Below, piece by piece: positions 1-10,921 of a DNA stretch of 64,000 nucleotides. The notes below the pieces were generated by a model, which saw nothing but the letters and a program-made list of their open reading frames with translations, did no database searches and was not told the DNA's origin. This DNA comes from Ananas comosus (Eukaryota > Streptophyta > Magnoliopsida > Poales > Bromeliaceae), in contig NC_033631.1 of NCBI RefSeq assembly GCF_001540865.1, forward strand, positions 8,194,019-8,258,018, given 5' to 3'. The position numbers and the translations under genes are program-made. The stretch's first letter is position 1, and every line of letters starts with the position of its first letter.

Positions 1-395
1 ATATATACAGTAGTCCATTTGTAAAATATCTTATTTATTTCTTTAACAATGAAAATATCATCTAGAATTAACTAATGAAATTGAATTTTACAAAAATATT
101 TTATTAATTTTAAATAAATTTAAAAATTTTAAATGATAGTAAGAGGTAAATAAGAGGGGGAAAAATGTTTTTTTCTTGTTTTAAAAATATGGCATAACCA
201 AATAAGGAATTTCACTTTTTTTTTTTTTTCTCTTTTCTTGAGAATGTCAGAAGGCTCGTAGGAACGTACTCGAGTAGGACGAACCTGGTCCCCTCCCTAA
301 TAAGGAAGGTCACTTTAATTACCGACCGGACAACAGCTGGAAAGATTTTTGTCTTGTACTTGTATGTCAATTATAGTTCAAATTTATCTGATGTA
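1..395. other. Intergenic AT-rich DNA
   Basis: No open frame, RNA gene or terminal repeat is visible. The stretch has AT-rich sequence, a T-tract near 220 and a short mixed segment at 240-340. Positions 387-395 may be the left target duplication of the MULE that follows. Confidence 0.6.
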
Positions 396-559
396 AAATA
401 CAAACGGGTTAATTTTTCCGTGGGCTTTTTTTGTACTTAGCCCCATAGAAAAATTTTATTTCAAAAATAGTCCTGTCAAAATTTAATTTGCAAAAATGGC
501 CCTGACCCTGCCACGCAAGCGCCACGCAGGCTGTACTGGGGCCAGGGTGTTTAAGTTAA

Positions 560-747
560 ACACAGTGAACCATTCACCATGTCAAATGTGTTATTCACAA
601 GAGCCTGGGGCAAAGGGAGACCTTGGGGGTAATACATGAGACACTGGGAACCATTCACCGTTTTTTAAACACGGTGAACCCATTCACCGTGTCCAGACGC
701 GGTGATTGATTCACCGTGTCCAGACACGGTGAATCAATCACCGTGTT
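560..747. repeat. Left subterminal array of imperfect palindromes in the MULE TIR
   Basis: At least four copies of a ~22-bp palindrome of the form ACACGGTGAA(N4)TTCACCGTGT are seen, for example near 561-582, 669-692 and 695-745. The same motif is repeated at the right end (7619-7859). Repeated motifs inside MULE TIRs are candidate transposase-binding sites; that role is inferred. Confidence 0.75.
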
Positions 748-775
748 CTCTTTGAATACAACCCTACCCGAGCTG

Positions 776-1399
776 CCTTCCTCTTCCCCCCAACTCTCTC
801 TTGCTCTCTCTCTCTCTCTCTCTCTTTTCCTCTCGCTCTCTCTCTCTGGCCGACGCCGCCGCCGCCGTCGCCGATGCCGCCGTCGCCGATGCCGCCCTCT
901 GTCGCCCAAGGTTACACCCCACTCTCATTCTCTCTCTAGCCCTAGAAGCCCCCACCTCTCTCTCTCTCTTTCTCTCTTTCTCTCTGTGACCCACTACGTC
1001 GCCGTCGGCAACGCCGACGACGCCCTTAACCCACCGAGAACACCCACCACCCCTCTTGCTCTCTCTAACATCTCTCTCTTCCTCTCACTCTCACTATGCC
1101 GCCGCCGCCGATGCCGCCCTCTGTCGCCCAAGGTTACACCCCACCCTCATTCTCTCTCTAGCCCTAGAAGCCTTCACCTCTCTCTCTCTCTTTCTTTCTC
1201 TCTCTTTCTCTCTGTGACCCACCCCGTCGCCGGGCATCGCCCTTACCCGGCCGAGAACANAGCAACCTTCCCTCACAGAGGCTTCTCACTGTGAGAAGCC
1301 TCTATGAGGCCTCTCACTGGCAACCCCCCACAGAGACTCTCTTAGGCCTATCACTGTGCAACCCCCCCCTCACAGAGACTCTCTGAGACTCTCTGTCTC

Positions 1400-1438
<39 letters not shown>

Positions 1439-1455
1439 ATCTCTATCTCTCACTG
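776..1455. repeat. CT-rich and GCC-rich low-complexity leader with a duplicated ~100-bp block
   Basis: The stretch consists of (CT)n tracts and GCC clusters. A block containing CCCAAGGTTACACCCCAC and CTAGCCCTAGAAGCC occurs twice, offset by 222 bp (about 891-1000 and 1113-1215). It lies between the left TIR and the first MURA exon, so it probably forms the promoter or leader of the transposase gene. Long frames across it are composition artefacts. Confidence 0.65.
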
Positions 1456-1530
1456 ATTGTTCTCTGTGTCTTTGTCATAGGTCAGTCCGTAGCTCTTAAT
1501 CGACATAGTAGTCGCGCCGACCGTGTTCGC

Positions 1531-4500
1531 AAAATGGTAATATCATCTCTTACCCTCTCCTTTTGTTGTATGTTAAAAATGTGGTATGTCTTGAGTTTAA
1601 TATTTATTTACATTTTATTATACTACTTTAGAACTCTATATCTGGCGACCGTGTTCCTTTCTATATCCATTGGGATGAAAATTTTGTCGAGAACAATAAT
1701 GTACTACGATATATTGGTGGCCGTAAAGAATTGGTTGTAGTCCGAAGCGATATCTCATTTTGAAAATTTGAGATGGAAATATATAATGTTACTAATTATA
1801 ATCGAGTGGAAGACCGTCTACGCATCACGGTGAAATGTCCAATGGGAGGTGAATGGAAATTAGTTAACGTATCAAATGACAATACACTATCTGGCGTGAT
1901 GAGCATTTTTTTCTTCCATGGATGTATAAAATTATTCGTGGAGAAATATGTGTCGACGACACATGACCGTCCAAATACTATTAATTATACCGAAATGCGT
2001 CGTAGTAGCAATTATCAAAGGAATTACGTCAATCGCGAACGAGTTCGTACATCAAGGTATAAAGTAATGACCTTTATAAATGTTTTTCATGATTCCTTAA
2101 TTAGTTTAGGTGCGTGAAATTAATAACTTTGTCTTGTAAGTGTTACAGAAAGTTTGGCGTCCCATGTGTGCCAGTTAGTGGATCATTGCTATCTACTATG
2201 ATGGATCCGTCTCCGTTGGTTGCTCAAAATGAGTGGTAGGTGATTGTATAATTTAGTTACATGAAATTTTGACCAATGCGAATAGTTTATCTTATATATC
2301 TTTACAGGTCTACTATCCCTCCTTATCAAAGTGAAGGTCCATCTAGTGTTCATGAATGGACGGATTGGGAAGTGAGAACTACTATCCCTCCTTATTAAAA
2401 TGAAGGTCCATCATCTAGTGTTCATGAATGGACGGATTGGGAAGTGAGAACTACTATCCCTCCTTATCAAAATGAAGGTCCATCATCTAGTGTTCATGAA
2501 TGGACGGATTGGGAAGTGAGAACTACTATCCCTCCTTATCAAAATGAAGGTCCATCATATAGTGTTCATGAATTGACGAATTGGGAAATGAGAACTACTA
2601 TCCCTCCTAATCAAAGTGAAGGTCCATCATCTAGTGTTCGTGAATGGACCAATCGGGAAGTGACTACAACTAATAATAAGGACGTAATTGGAAGTGATGA
2701 GGAGTACGTTATTGAAACTGATGAAGAGGATCAAGGGCGAATTGATGCTGATTCTAGTGATGACGAGGAATCCTTTGTTGCGTGTTCTTTGGATCCTGAT
2801 CATGACGATGGCTTGAATGCACTCGCATGCACCATTCGAGATGAAGGTGTTGAATGGATTGAAAACTCAAATGTCAACAACGAAGATGTACCGGACCCGG
2901 TGGAATTCGAGGAATATGAAGATCAACGACAATGGTTTCTCCTGGGTAATAAATTAATTAATTAAAGCATTGTTGATGCATATAGTGAACAAAATATTGA
3001 TCAGGGTCCTCCAAGTGATGAAGCATGGGCTAATCGGATTTTTTCTGATAAATCATCCCTAGTAAGGACGTTGGACGCTTGGCACATTGCACATAATGTG
3101 CAGCTTAAAGTTGTTAAGTCAAATACAACTAGATATACTATGAGATTTGTGGTCGATTCTTGCAGAGATTACATGCCTCTCAACCGAAAAGTAATTCATT
3201 TTTTAAAGTAAAGACTTATAAAGGTCCACACACATGTTTGGTTCCAATTTTAAATACAAGATATCGAAACTGTACATCATCTTTCATCTGTCAATTTATA
3301 CTACCTACACTGAAGGCAAGGCTTACTATGAGTCCTATGAAAATTCAATCTCGAGTTCAGAGTAAGTTACACGTTAGCATATCATATAGCAAGGCTTGGC
3401 GGGCCCAGAATAAAACACTATAAATTATATACTGTAGTTGGGGGCAATCATACTGCGACCTTCCTCGATACTTCTCCATGTTGGAAGCCAACAAATTCTA
3501 GAACTATTATGAAGATTGATTTTATTAGTGTGATGAGCACTGCTAGAATGTGTTCACGAGCCTTTTGGGCTTATGGACCGTCGATTCATGGTTGGGAGTA
3601 TTGCCGCCCATTACTTAGTATCTATGCTACCCATTTGTATGGAAAATATAGAGGCCACACATTAATTGCCACAGGTGTCGATGCCAATGGTGATTTATTT
3701 TCGCTAGTATTCGCAATTTGTGAGGGGGAGAATGGCTCGAGTTGGGAGTGGTTTTTAAGTTGCCTAAAAAGGTATATAACAAGATCTCGAGTTATTACAC
3801 TAATTTCAGATCGTTTTAAAGGGCTAGCGAACCTCGTTGCACTTGTATTCCTACCATCTGAAGGTCATGCTCATCGATGGTGTTTACGATATATGAAAGC
3901 CAATATGAATTTTCACTTCAAAGCAAAACATTTACTTAAAATATTTTATCGAATTGGGAATACTTCAGAAGAAAGACAATATTACGCATTAAAGGAAGAA
4001 TTGAAGGCTATGGATGAAGAAGCTTGGTTTTGAGTTGACAATCTTTATACCGATAAGACATATTAGGCTAAAGCTTTTGATGGTGGTCGACGATTCGATA
4101 TTATGACAACTAACCGATCGGAAAGTTTAAATGGGTTGTTGAAGGGAGTTTGCGCCTTACCAATTACAGCTTTTGTGATGGCAACGTTTCATCAAGTGAT
4201 AGAATTTTTTCTAAAACATCGGACGGAAGGCGCTGCAATGTCTACACAGTTTGTCTCGACTGTTGAAAACACCATCAATAGCCGGATGAGAAGTGCTAGA
4301 GCATATACAGTTAGACGATTTGGATTTCAGGAGTTCGACATACTTATTGGCGGGGATGATCAATACAAAGTGATTATCAATGGAAGCAGTTATACATGTT
4401 CATGTTTGTGTTTGCAACTCACAGAAATCCCTTGTTCACACATGTTGTTATGTTGTACTTCTTTACACATGAACATAGATTATTATGGCTTATGTTCTTC

Positions 4501-4773
4501 TTGGTATACTGTCGCATCCTATTATAAGACTTATGAACCGCAGTTCCACCCCGTTCCCGATCGTCGTTATTGGATAGAGTCATATGAGTCACCTATACTG
4601 CCACCACGTGGGAGACGAAAAAAGGGACGACCCAGATCTACGCGTATCCGTAATGTTATGGATGAAGGCGCTGGGAATAGGAGGGGCAAGTGTAGTATGT
4701 GTAAACAGCCTGGACATTATAAAAGGATATGTCCTGAAAATCAGCAAAGAAGGACTGAGAGACATCGTCGATA
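1531..4773 (+). pseudogene. MURA-type MULE transposase, broken
   Basis: Encodes the DNA-cutting and joining enzyme of the MULE. The ATG at 1531-1533 sits at an exon end (ATG|gtaata); the next exon starts after TTTAG at 1632. In order I see: an N-terminal PB1-like region (1632-2115); an acidic linker with 24-residue repeats (2311-2667); the MULE DNA-binding region with KTYKGPHTC (about 3060-3420); the DDE core with THLYGKYRG (near 3640) and ISDR (near 3808); a SWIM finger CSC...PCSH (about 4398-4443); and a CCHC knuckle CSMCKQPGHYKRIC (near 4690). Breaks: TGA near 1762, TAA near 2397, TAA near 2963, frameshifts near 3150 and between 3420 and 3509, TGA at 4031 and TAG near 4064. The residue where the first catalytic Asp is expected, before THLYGKY, reads Tyr. 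It is clearly non-functional as annotated. Confidence 0.88.
2311..2667 (+). repeat. Five tandem 72-bp (24-codon) repeats in the MURA linker
   Basis: Copies start at 2311, 2380, 2452, 2524 and 2596. The first is 69 bp and the others 72 bp, so the reading frame is kept. Each encodes a variant of TIPPYQNEGPSSSVHEW plus seven residues. Copy 2 carries a CAA-to-TAA stop. The near identity of copies 2-4 indicates recent expansion. Confidence 0.9.
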
Positions 4774-4878
4774 GGTTTTTCTATATGAAAATTATACTAC
4801 TCTTTTTTACTATTTTATGCTTACGCATTAATGTTACATCCTTTTGTTTCTCACTGAATTTATTTGACTATTTTAGAT

Positions 4879-7354
4879 AGACGATCATGAGGAACCGGGA
4901 CCGATTGATACATCCGTGCTGACTGAGCAGCCAAAGCATAGATCTTCTTTGATTAGAGATGAGGTGATTTTTTATAAACATTTCAAATTTACCCTTTAAC
5001 ATATGCACTTATATTGAGCTGACATTCACAATTATGCAGGGTTATTCTTTTGTTCAGTTTACGGAGCATGGCCGTAAAATGAACAGATGGAAGATAGAGC
5101 ATCCTGCAGTTTTGGACCTACTGCGACGAGCAGGATTTTTTTACGTTTCACGATTGCGCCGGCTACAGCTCGATCAGTCGTTATTGAGAGCATTAGTCGA
5201 GAGGTGGCGGAGAGAGACGCAGAGTTTTCATTTGCGACACGGAGAGATGACTATTACTTTGATGGACGTCGCAGTTATTACTGGACTCTGCGTCCATGGT
5301 GGGGCTGTGACGGATCATATCAGTGGGCAGAGCTCTGCAAGCTACTTCTCAGGGTGGTTCCTCAAGATATTAGAGGCGGTGAGATCAAGATAGACCGGTT
5401 ATATCATTATTTCCATGATATCGCCTTAGATGCACCTCCCGCTATTGTTCGAGCTACAGCGAGAGCATATATACTGTTTGAGATAGGATGTAGTTTGTTT
5501 TCAAATCCAAGCGGGAATAAGGTGCATTTGAAATTGTTGCCACTTTTGGAGAATTTCGACCTTTGCGGTGAGTTGGCATGGGGTGCAGCCGCGCTAGCTC
5601 ATCTTTATCGGGCCCTAGGAAATACTTGCATGAGGGGCAAGGTCGAGTGTTGTTGTTTTGGGACATTACTTCAGGTACTTTGCCTTACTAGCACTATATA
5701 AGTTATGGTTTTTGTTTTCATTTCTAACTATCCTTTTGTATAGATATGGGCATGGGACCACCTGCACACTGGCCGCCCTATGATAGTAGGACCGCAACCT
5801 GAGCTTGTCGACATGCCACTAGGGTGTAGGTAAGTATTTTTTCATTTTAAGTTTTTTATATACTATTTATTCAGAACTAATATGATATAAATGAATCAGA
5901 TGGAATACCATGCTGGCTTTTCGGGGCAATGTCAAAACTACTGACATTGAGTTTTATCGTGATCAGCTTGATCAGCAGTTGGAGTCTCAGGTAAATGAAA
6001 GTAACTCAACCTGCATTTTACTAATGTTTCTATTGCTTTTCATCATCAAATGCCATTTATTGCTTCAACCTGCATTTCGTCATGACATTTAATCAATTTT
6101 TTTGCAAAGTAACTCAATGGTGTAGAACTGTAGATAACTCTAATCAACTTTATAACTCAGCCCATAACTCTAATCAACTTTTTAACTCAGCACATAACTC
6201 TATTGCTTTATAACTCAGCACATAACTCTAATCAATTTTTAAACTCTATATTTTTCTGAGTAATTTATCATCCTACAGTTACAATACTTATACTTTCCAA
6301 TTTGGATAAGTAATCATATGTATTTTTCATAATAGATTACGTGGAGGCCTTATACAGACACACTATTAGAGACGTTCCTAGCTTTTTGTCTAGCAGGGTC
6401 CGAGATTTGGCGATCGAAGACCACCTTAGTCTGCTTCTACATTATTGAGCTGCATCATCCGGATCGTGTGCTTCGACAGTTTGGGCTATTACAGTATATA
6501 CCTGAAGCAGTGCTTGCCATATCTCGCATCAATTTACGAAGTAGAGCAGATGAGGATTGGGCGCGCGGCATACCATACTTCATACATTCAGCATTGGAAT
6601 GATAGATTTGTGGATATAGCAGAGGTGGACCCTGAGGTAGATCCAGATCCAATACGAGCTACCACTGTTTATATGTTGTGGTATTGGACGATCACCAGGA
6701 GGTGGATATCTACGCCAGTACAGAGGCCAACCCTCGCGTATCAGCCACGTGGTCACGTCGAGAGAGTATTGGGATGATTTTAATATATAATATATTTTTA
6801 TATATACAAGAAAATTTCGTATAATCTTTATGATGGTGTTTCTATTTTAGGTCGATATCGTGCTGAGATCACATTTTACGATCAGACGTGTCCTGCCAGA
6901 TATTCCAGGAGGTGGAGTATTAGACGCCCTATTACACGTTGCCGATCAGATAGAAGCAGTTTTGGAGACTTTACCTACGCTTCCACACACTCCACCTCCA
7001 CGACCACCAGACTATGGTGGACCATCGACATCGGGCCATGCACCACTACCAGAGTATCCACCTCGGCCAGTTGATATTGTTTATCATAGGCGCCGACGAT
7101 AGATGCAGTCTATACATACAGATCAGCCCTCCTCTTCAGCTCCTCCACGGCCAGACATACTACCGACACCTGCTATAATGGAGCACGAGATCGGACGAGT
7201 GATCGAGACGCAGGACACTCAGCCGGTTATTGAGGGTACTGCTATCGAACATCTCGACCAGTTGGAGGTCTTAGAACTTTTTGATGAGCATGGTGTTGAT
7301 GGTGGTCGCGAACGTAGTAGAGGACGTGGTCGATGGCCTAGAAGGAGAACATGA
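4879..7354 (+). pseudogene. Plant mobile domain (PMD, aminotransferase-like) gene of the MULE, broken
   Basis: Probable exons: 4879-4962, 5040-5672, 5744-5831, 5900-5990, 6336-6777 and 6851-7354, with AG and GT dinucleotides at the joins. The product shows PMD family signatures: an early HRSSLI-like motif, GFFYVSRLRRLQLDQSLLRA, LVERWRRETQSFHL, GEMTITLMDVAVITGL, a middle part with ELAWGAAALAHLYRALG, and a proline-rich then arginine-rich C-terminus. PMD proteins occur in host genes of the MAIN/MAIL1 type and inside plant transposons. The role in transposition is unknown. Frameshifts lie near 5320-5340 and near 6540, and a TAG lies at 7100-7102. It directly follows MURA in the same orientation and may once have been read as one fused protein with it. 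Confidence 0.82.
6125..6245. repeat. Minisatellite in a PMD-gene intron
   Basis: About four imperfect copies of a ~30-bp unit built on ATAACTCTAATCAACTTT and AACTCAGCAC. It lies inside the intron 5991-6335 of the PMD pseudogene. Confidence 0.75.
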
Positions 7355-7618
7355 TATTATATTTATATATTATTGAAAAACTTGCTTTAAGTTTTGATAT
7401 TCTGTTGTGATGATCTGGTGTTGATGTTTTTTTGATATTTTGTTGTGATGATCTAGTATTTTATGCTTTATTGATATTCTATTGGATTTGTTGCTGAATT
7501 GTTAATGTTGAATTACTGCTATTATTGTATTCAATTAATTTGTTGTTGCGTTGTGATGATGTTGTATTCTGTGAATTTTTGCGATAAAAATAATTCTAAG
7601 TGCTGGGTAGTTGTATTA

Positions 7619-7859
7619 AACACGGTGAACGGTTCACCGTGTCTAGACACGGGGAACGGTTCACCGTGTCTAGACACGGGGAACGGTTCACCGTGTTCAA
7701 TATACGGTGAATGGTTCCCCGTGTCTCATGTATTACCCGGCCCCGTTTACTTGCTGCGGGTCTTGTTGCGGGTTTAAGTGATGCGGGGTTAAGGAATAAC
7801 ACATTGGACACGGTGAACTATTCACCATGTTCAAACACGGTGAATGGTTCATCGTGTTC
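7619..7859. repeat. Right subterminal palindrome array in the MULE TIR
   Basis: Six copies of a ~22-bp palindrome, the clearest being ACACGGTGAACGGTTCACCG at 7619-7638 and its neighbours at about 7646-7669 and 7674-7697. Two more lie at 7807-7858. Arms differ slightly between copies but remain self-complementary, matching the left array. Confidence 0.78.
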
Positions 7860-8040
7860 AACTTGAACAGCCTGGCCCCAGACCGGCCCGCGTGGTGCTG
7901 ACGTGGCGCCCGTGTGGCAGGCGCAGGGCCATTTTTGCAAATTAAATTTTGAGAGGGCTATTTTTTTTAAAAAAAAAATTTGTCAGGGGGGCTAAATGTA
8001 AAAAAAACAGTCGTATTTTTCTACTGTATATAAGGCAATC

Positions 8041-9080
8041 ACCTAGGTCCTGTTCGAATGTCTAGTTAAAAAAATTTCATGAAGTTTAAATTTTTGTGAT
8101 TTGGTCTAAATAAAATAGAGAATTATGCTGTTATTGAAAATTTTACAGTTTTATTACTAAACCGTTTGGATACAGATCCCATATAATTTCACTATATCTC
8201 AAACATTTAAAATTCTAAATTTTAAATTTTAAAAATTTAAATGTTAAATTTGGAAATTTTAAATTTTAAAATTTGAATTTTAAAATTTGAAACTAACATT
8301 TGAAAGTTAAAACTTTAAAACTTAAAATTTTAAAAATTAAAATTAAAATTTTGAAATTTGAAAATTTCAAAATTTAAAAATTTTAAAATATAAATTCTAA
8401 AATTTAGGATTTAAGATTTAAGATTTAAAATTTAAAATTACAATTTAAAATTAAAATTCAAAATTAATTTTAAAAAATTAAAATTTGAAATTTGAAATTT
8501 AAAATTTAAAGCTAAAAGTAAGAAATTTTAAATTAAATTTTCAAAATTTTAAATTTTGAAATTTGAAATTAAATTTTAAATTCTAAATTTTAAATTTTAA
8601 ACTTAAAATCTAAAATTTTAGATTTCAATTTTCAACTTTATAATTTCAAATTTAAAATTAGAAATTTAAAATTCAATAATTAAAATTGAAATTATAAATA
8701 TAAAATTAAACAATTTCAAAATTAAAATTTGAAATTCAAAATCTGTAGTCTAAAATTTGAAATGTTGAAACCTAAAATGTAAAATTTAAATTTTGAAATA
8801 CTGAAATTTAAATTTGTAATTTATATTTTAAATTTAAAATTTAAAATTTGAAATTTTAAAATTTGCTGTAGGGTGGAGCTAAACAATGATGGAATTTTTT
8901 TCGTTAAGTTGGAGTAGATTATCATTTCACCCCATTTTAGGGTATTTTAATTATATATACTCTAAAAAATTAGTTCTCTTTTGAGGCTCCTAGATACCTC
9001 ATACGATTATTTTTCTATATAAGTATAGCATAGTTTAATTATGCTAGGTTTTATAGTGTATCCAAATGGGGCTCTTAACA
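8041..9080. mobile_element. AT-rich non-autonomous TIR element
   Basis: The left edge reads GGTCCTGTTCGAATGTCTAG and the right edge reads ATCCAAATGGGGCTC in inverted sense, so both resemble a GGCCCTGTTTGGATGCATAG type terminus. That same terminus closes the element at 18975-20210. The interior (8160-8870) is almost only AAATTT/TTTAAA-like sequence with no coding potential. Superfamily and target duplication were not resolved. Confidence 0.45.
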
Positions 9081-9085
9081 ATCGG

Positions 9086-9348
9086 ATCATGTATTTTGGT
9101 CGGTTTTGACAAAAGATAAAGTCAATATTCGGGCCAGTAGTTAGTTAATTGGGCCTCTAACAACTAGCTTTGGGCTTTGGATCGAACCCTAATCTAGAGC
9201 CCCAATAGAGGCTGGTCTTTTCTCTCTTCTCAACACCTTGTCTTGTCACGCCCATGGTGAAATCTATCGCTCATCTAATCAATTAGTCCTTGGCAACCTA
9301 TACTCAATTTGATTGCCTATAATTATATGGTATCAAAGTAGTGACCGT
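9086..9348 (+). mobile_element. Possible LTR fragment followed by a tRNA-Met type primer-binding site
   Basis: TGGTATCAAAGTAGTGACC near 9329-9347 resembles the TGGTATCAGAGC primer-binding site of many plant LTR elements. The preceding ~240 bp has leader-like sequence (TCTCTCTTCTCAACACC). No second LTR or coding region follows. Confidence 0.35.
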
Positions 9349-9349
9349 C

Positions 9350-9480
9350 CCTAGTAGAAGTGGTAAAAGACTTGATTGTTGGTACGTAATATCTCAAGTT
9401 CGAAACTTAATTAATTATTTCACATTTCTAGTTAAACTTATTTTTAAAAATAATGAACAAAACAACCAGCATACTATCTC
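9350..9480 (+). mobile_element. tRNA-derived SINE copy
   Basis: Contains AAGTTCGAAAC, which fits a pol III B box, preceded by an A-box-like AGAAGTGGTAAAAG. It aligns by eye along its whole length with the reverse complement of 9590-9735, including the TTCACATTTCTAGTTAAA tail. Confidence 0.55.
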
Positions 9481-9584
9481 TCTTGAAGAAAAAAGAAAAA
9501 AGGAAAAAAAAAACTATGGTAACGGGGTGCTTATGTTGTTTTATGAAAGAACAATGTTCTTTTTTTTCTTTTCTTTTTTTTTTT

Positions 9585-9737
9585 TTTGAGAGAGAGATAG
9601 GTAGCATGCTATTCGTTTCGTTTATTTCATTTAGAAATAAATTTAGCTTGAAATGTGAATCAACTAGGATTCGAACTTGGGACCTCGGGTACCAACCACC
9701 AACCCCTTTGCCACTTGCTCCAAGAACGGTCGGTATG
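9585..9737 (-). mobile_element. tRNA-derived SINE copy, inverted
   Basis: Read on the minus strand it has GCAAGTGGCAAAGGGG (A-box region), then AAGTTCGAATCC (B box), then a tail ending in GCATGC and an A-rich run (the T-tract at 9560-9588 on the plus strand). It is the clearest copy of this SINE family here; others lie at 9350, 14155, 53082 and 53247. Confidence 0.65.
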
Positions 9738-10690
9738 TCTTGTTTATAATATAAAAGAACAATAAAAATGCCTCAAGATATTGTAAATCTGATATAAAAG
9801 TCAAACTAGGGCTAATTTTATACAACTCCATGTAAACATACCTAATAGCAAATATATCTCTACAAAGTTCAACATTTCATATTTATTTCTGCAAAAGTCC
9901 AGTGAAATCCATACTTTTCTTTTTTGTTTGTTACCGTTTAGAGTACCGTTTAGAGTACTGTTTATTTTTGCAAAATCTCCAATGGTAATTTTTCTTTTTT
10001 ACTATCACAAATAATACAAGAGGGATAAAAAGGTCAATTTATCTTATTCGCTAATAAGATGGTTAACTATATTTTTCTAACGGATTCTAACAGCCATGAT
10101 GTATTTGAAAAAGTTAGGACTTCGAAGAACGCATTACCAAACTGGAACTCAACTCATAATCTAGGGGCCCTAACTGGAGCTAACAGTAGAACTAACTAAG
10201 AATGATTATCTTAATGAGAAAATAGCAAGGAATTATTATGAACTTAATTTGCTCTCTTTTTACGCGGAAAATAATTTAAACTAGTGATGTACCCGCGCCT
10301 TAATCGCTGCAGGACTAAAACTGGTTACTTTGTAATATGGAATTAATTGCTTTCGGACCTCTTGGTTTGGTAGAAATATGATAGCAATTGCTCAATTTCT
10401 CGTCATTTTAATGTAATATTCCTCCTTTTTTTTCCCTTAATGAGGATTGCTTTAATTTTTGTTGTTTCATTAATTATTCTTATTAGTTTGATCATTAATT
10501 ATAGTTTATTTAGTAAAAACTGATTAAAATTATTAAATTCAGAGAGATTATTATTGGATTTCACTTATAAAATTTAAGTAAAATTTTTATTTTTTAACTA
10601 AAGTTGCATTGTAATTATAAATAAATTTATGAAATATATATAAAAAGAATAAAGTTGAGGGCCTTATTCAAAGTAAAGATATCAACGGGT
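9738..10690. other. Intergenic AT-rich DNA
   Basis: No gene seen. Part of it (about 9820-9960) resembles 15840-15910 around CTACAAA and GCAAAAGTCC, so a degenerate shared repeat is likely. The rest is unassigned. Confidence 0.4.
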
Positions 10691-10704
10691 CGGATTCGGG
10701 ATGG

Positions 10705-10915
10705 ATTCGGGTCCTAAAGTAAGAAAGTGCGAAACCACAGGATACTAAAGTGAAAAAATGTGAAACTACAGGATACTAACTTGATACACTTTAAACAACA
10801 AGATACTAAAGTGAAAAAGTGCAAAACCACAGGGTCTTAAATTAATACACTTTAAACCACATGTACTAAAGTGAGAAAAAGTGAAACCACAAGGGAGGTA
10901 TTTGAAGTTTTCCCT
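10705..10915. mobile_element. Fragments of the CTTTAGT/GAAACCACA MITE family
   Basis: Three head-to-tail partial copies of a motif with GTGCGAAACCACAGGATAC and GATACACTTTAAACAAC. The final part, AAACCACAAGGGAGGTATTT, matches the right TIR of the complete element at 53937-54290. Confidence 0.55.
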
Positions 10916-10921
10916 ATATAT

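Larger units (their letters stand above)
396..8019 (+). mobile_element. Mutator-like transposon (MULE) carrying MURA and PMD genes, decayed
   Basis: The two ends are inverted copies of each other. The left end reads from about 396 through CAAAATTTAATTTGCAAAA near 478, and the right end carries its reverse complement near 7933-7952. Similarity continues through matching GC-rich blocks (left about 500-560, right about 7870-7925) and a shared TAATACATGAGACAC motif, so the TIR spans roughly 350-400 bp. Flanking 9-mers TCTGATGTA (387-395) and TCTACTGTA (8020-8028) match at 7 of 9 positions, as expected for a decayed 9-bp Mutator duplication. Inside are a MURA transposase and a plant-mobile-domain gene in the same orientation, both with stops and frameshifts. 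The element is therefore probably immobile by its own products. The exact outer ends are an inference. Confidence 0.85.

Noticed and set aside
716..1294. 192-codon plus-strand frame and overlapping minus-strand frames
   Set aside because: They are translations of CT and GCC simple repeats (Ser-Leu, Arg-Glu runs) and occur on both strands. The real MURA start lies downstream at 1531.
9585..9737. tRNA gene on the minus strand
   Set aside because: A- and B-box-like motifs are present, but no complete cloverleaf can be formed and the sequence recurs in several diverged copies with a common tail, as in a SINE.
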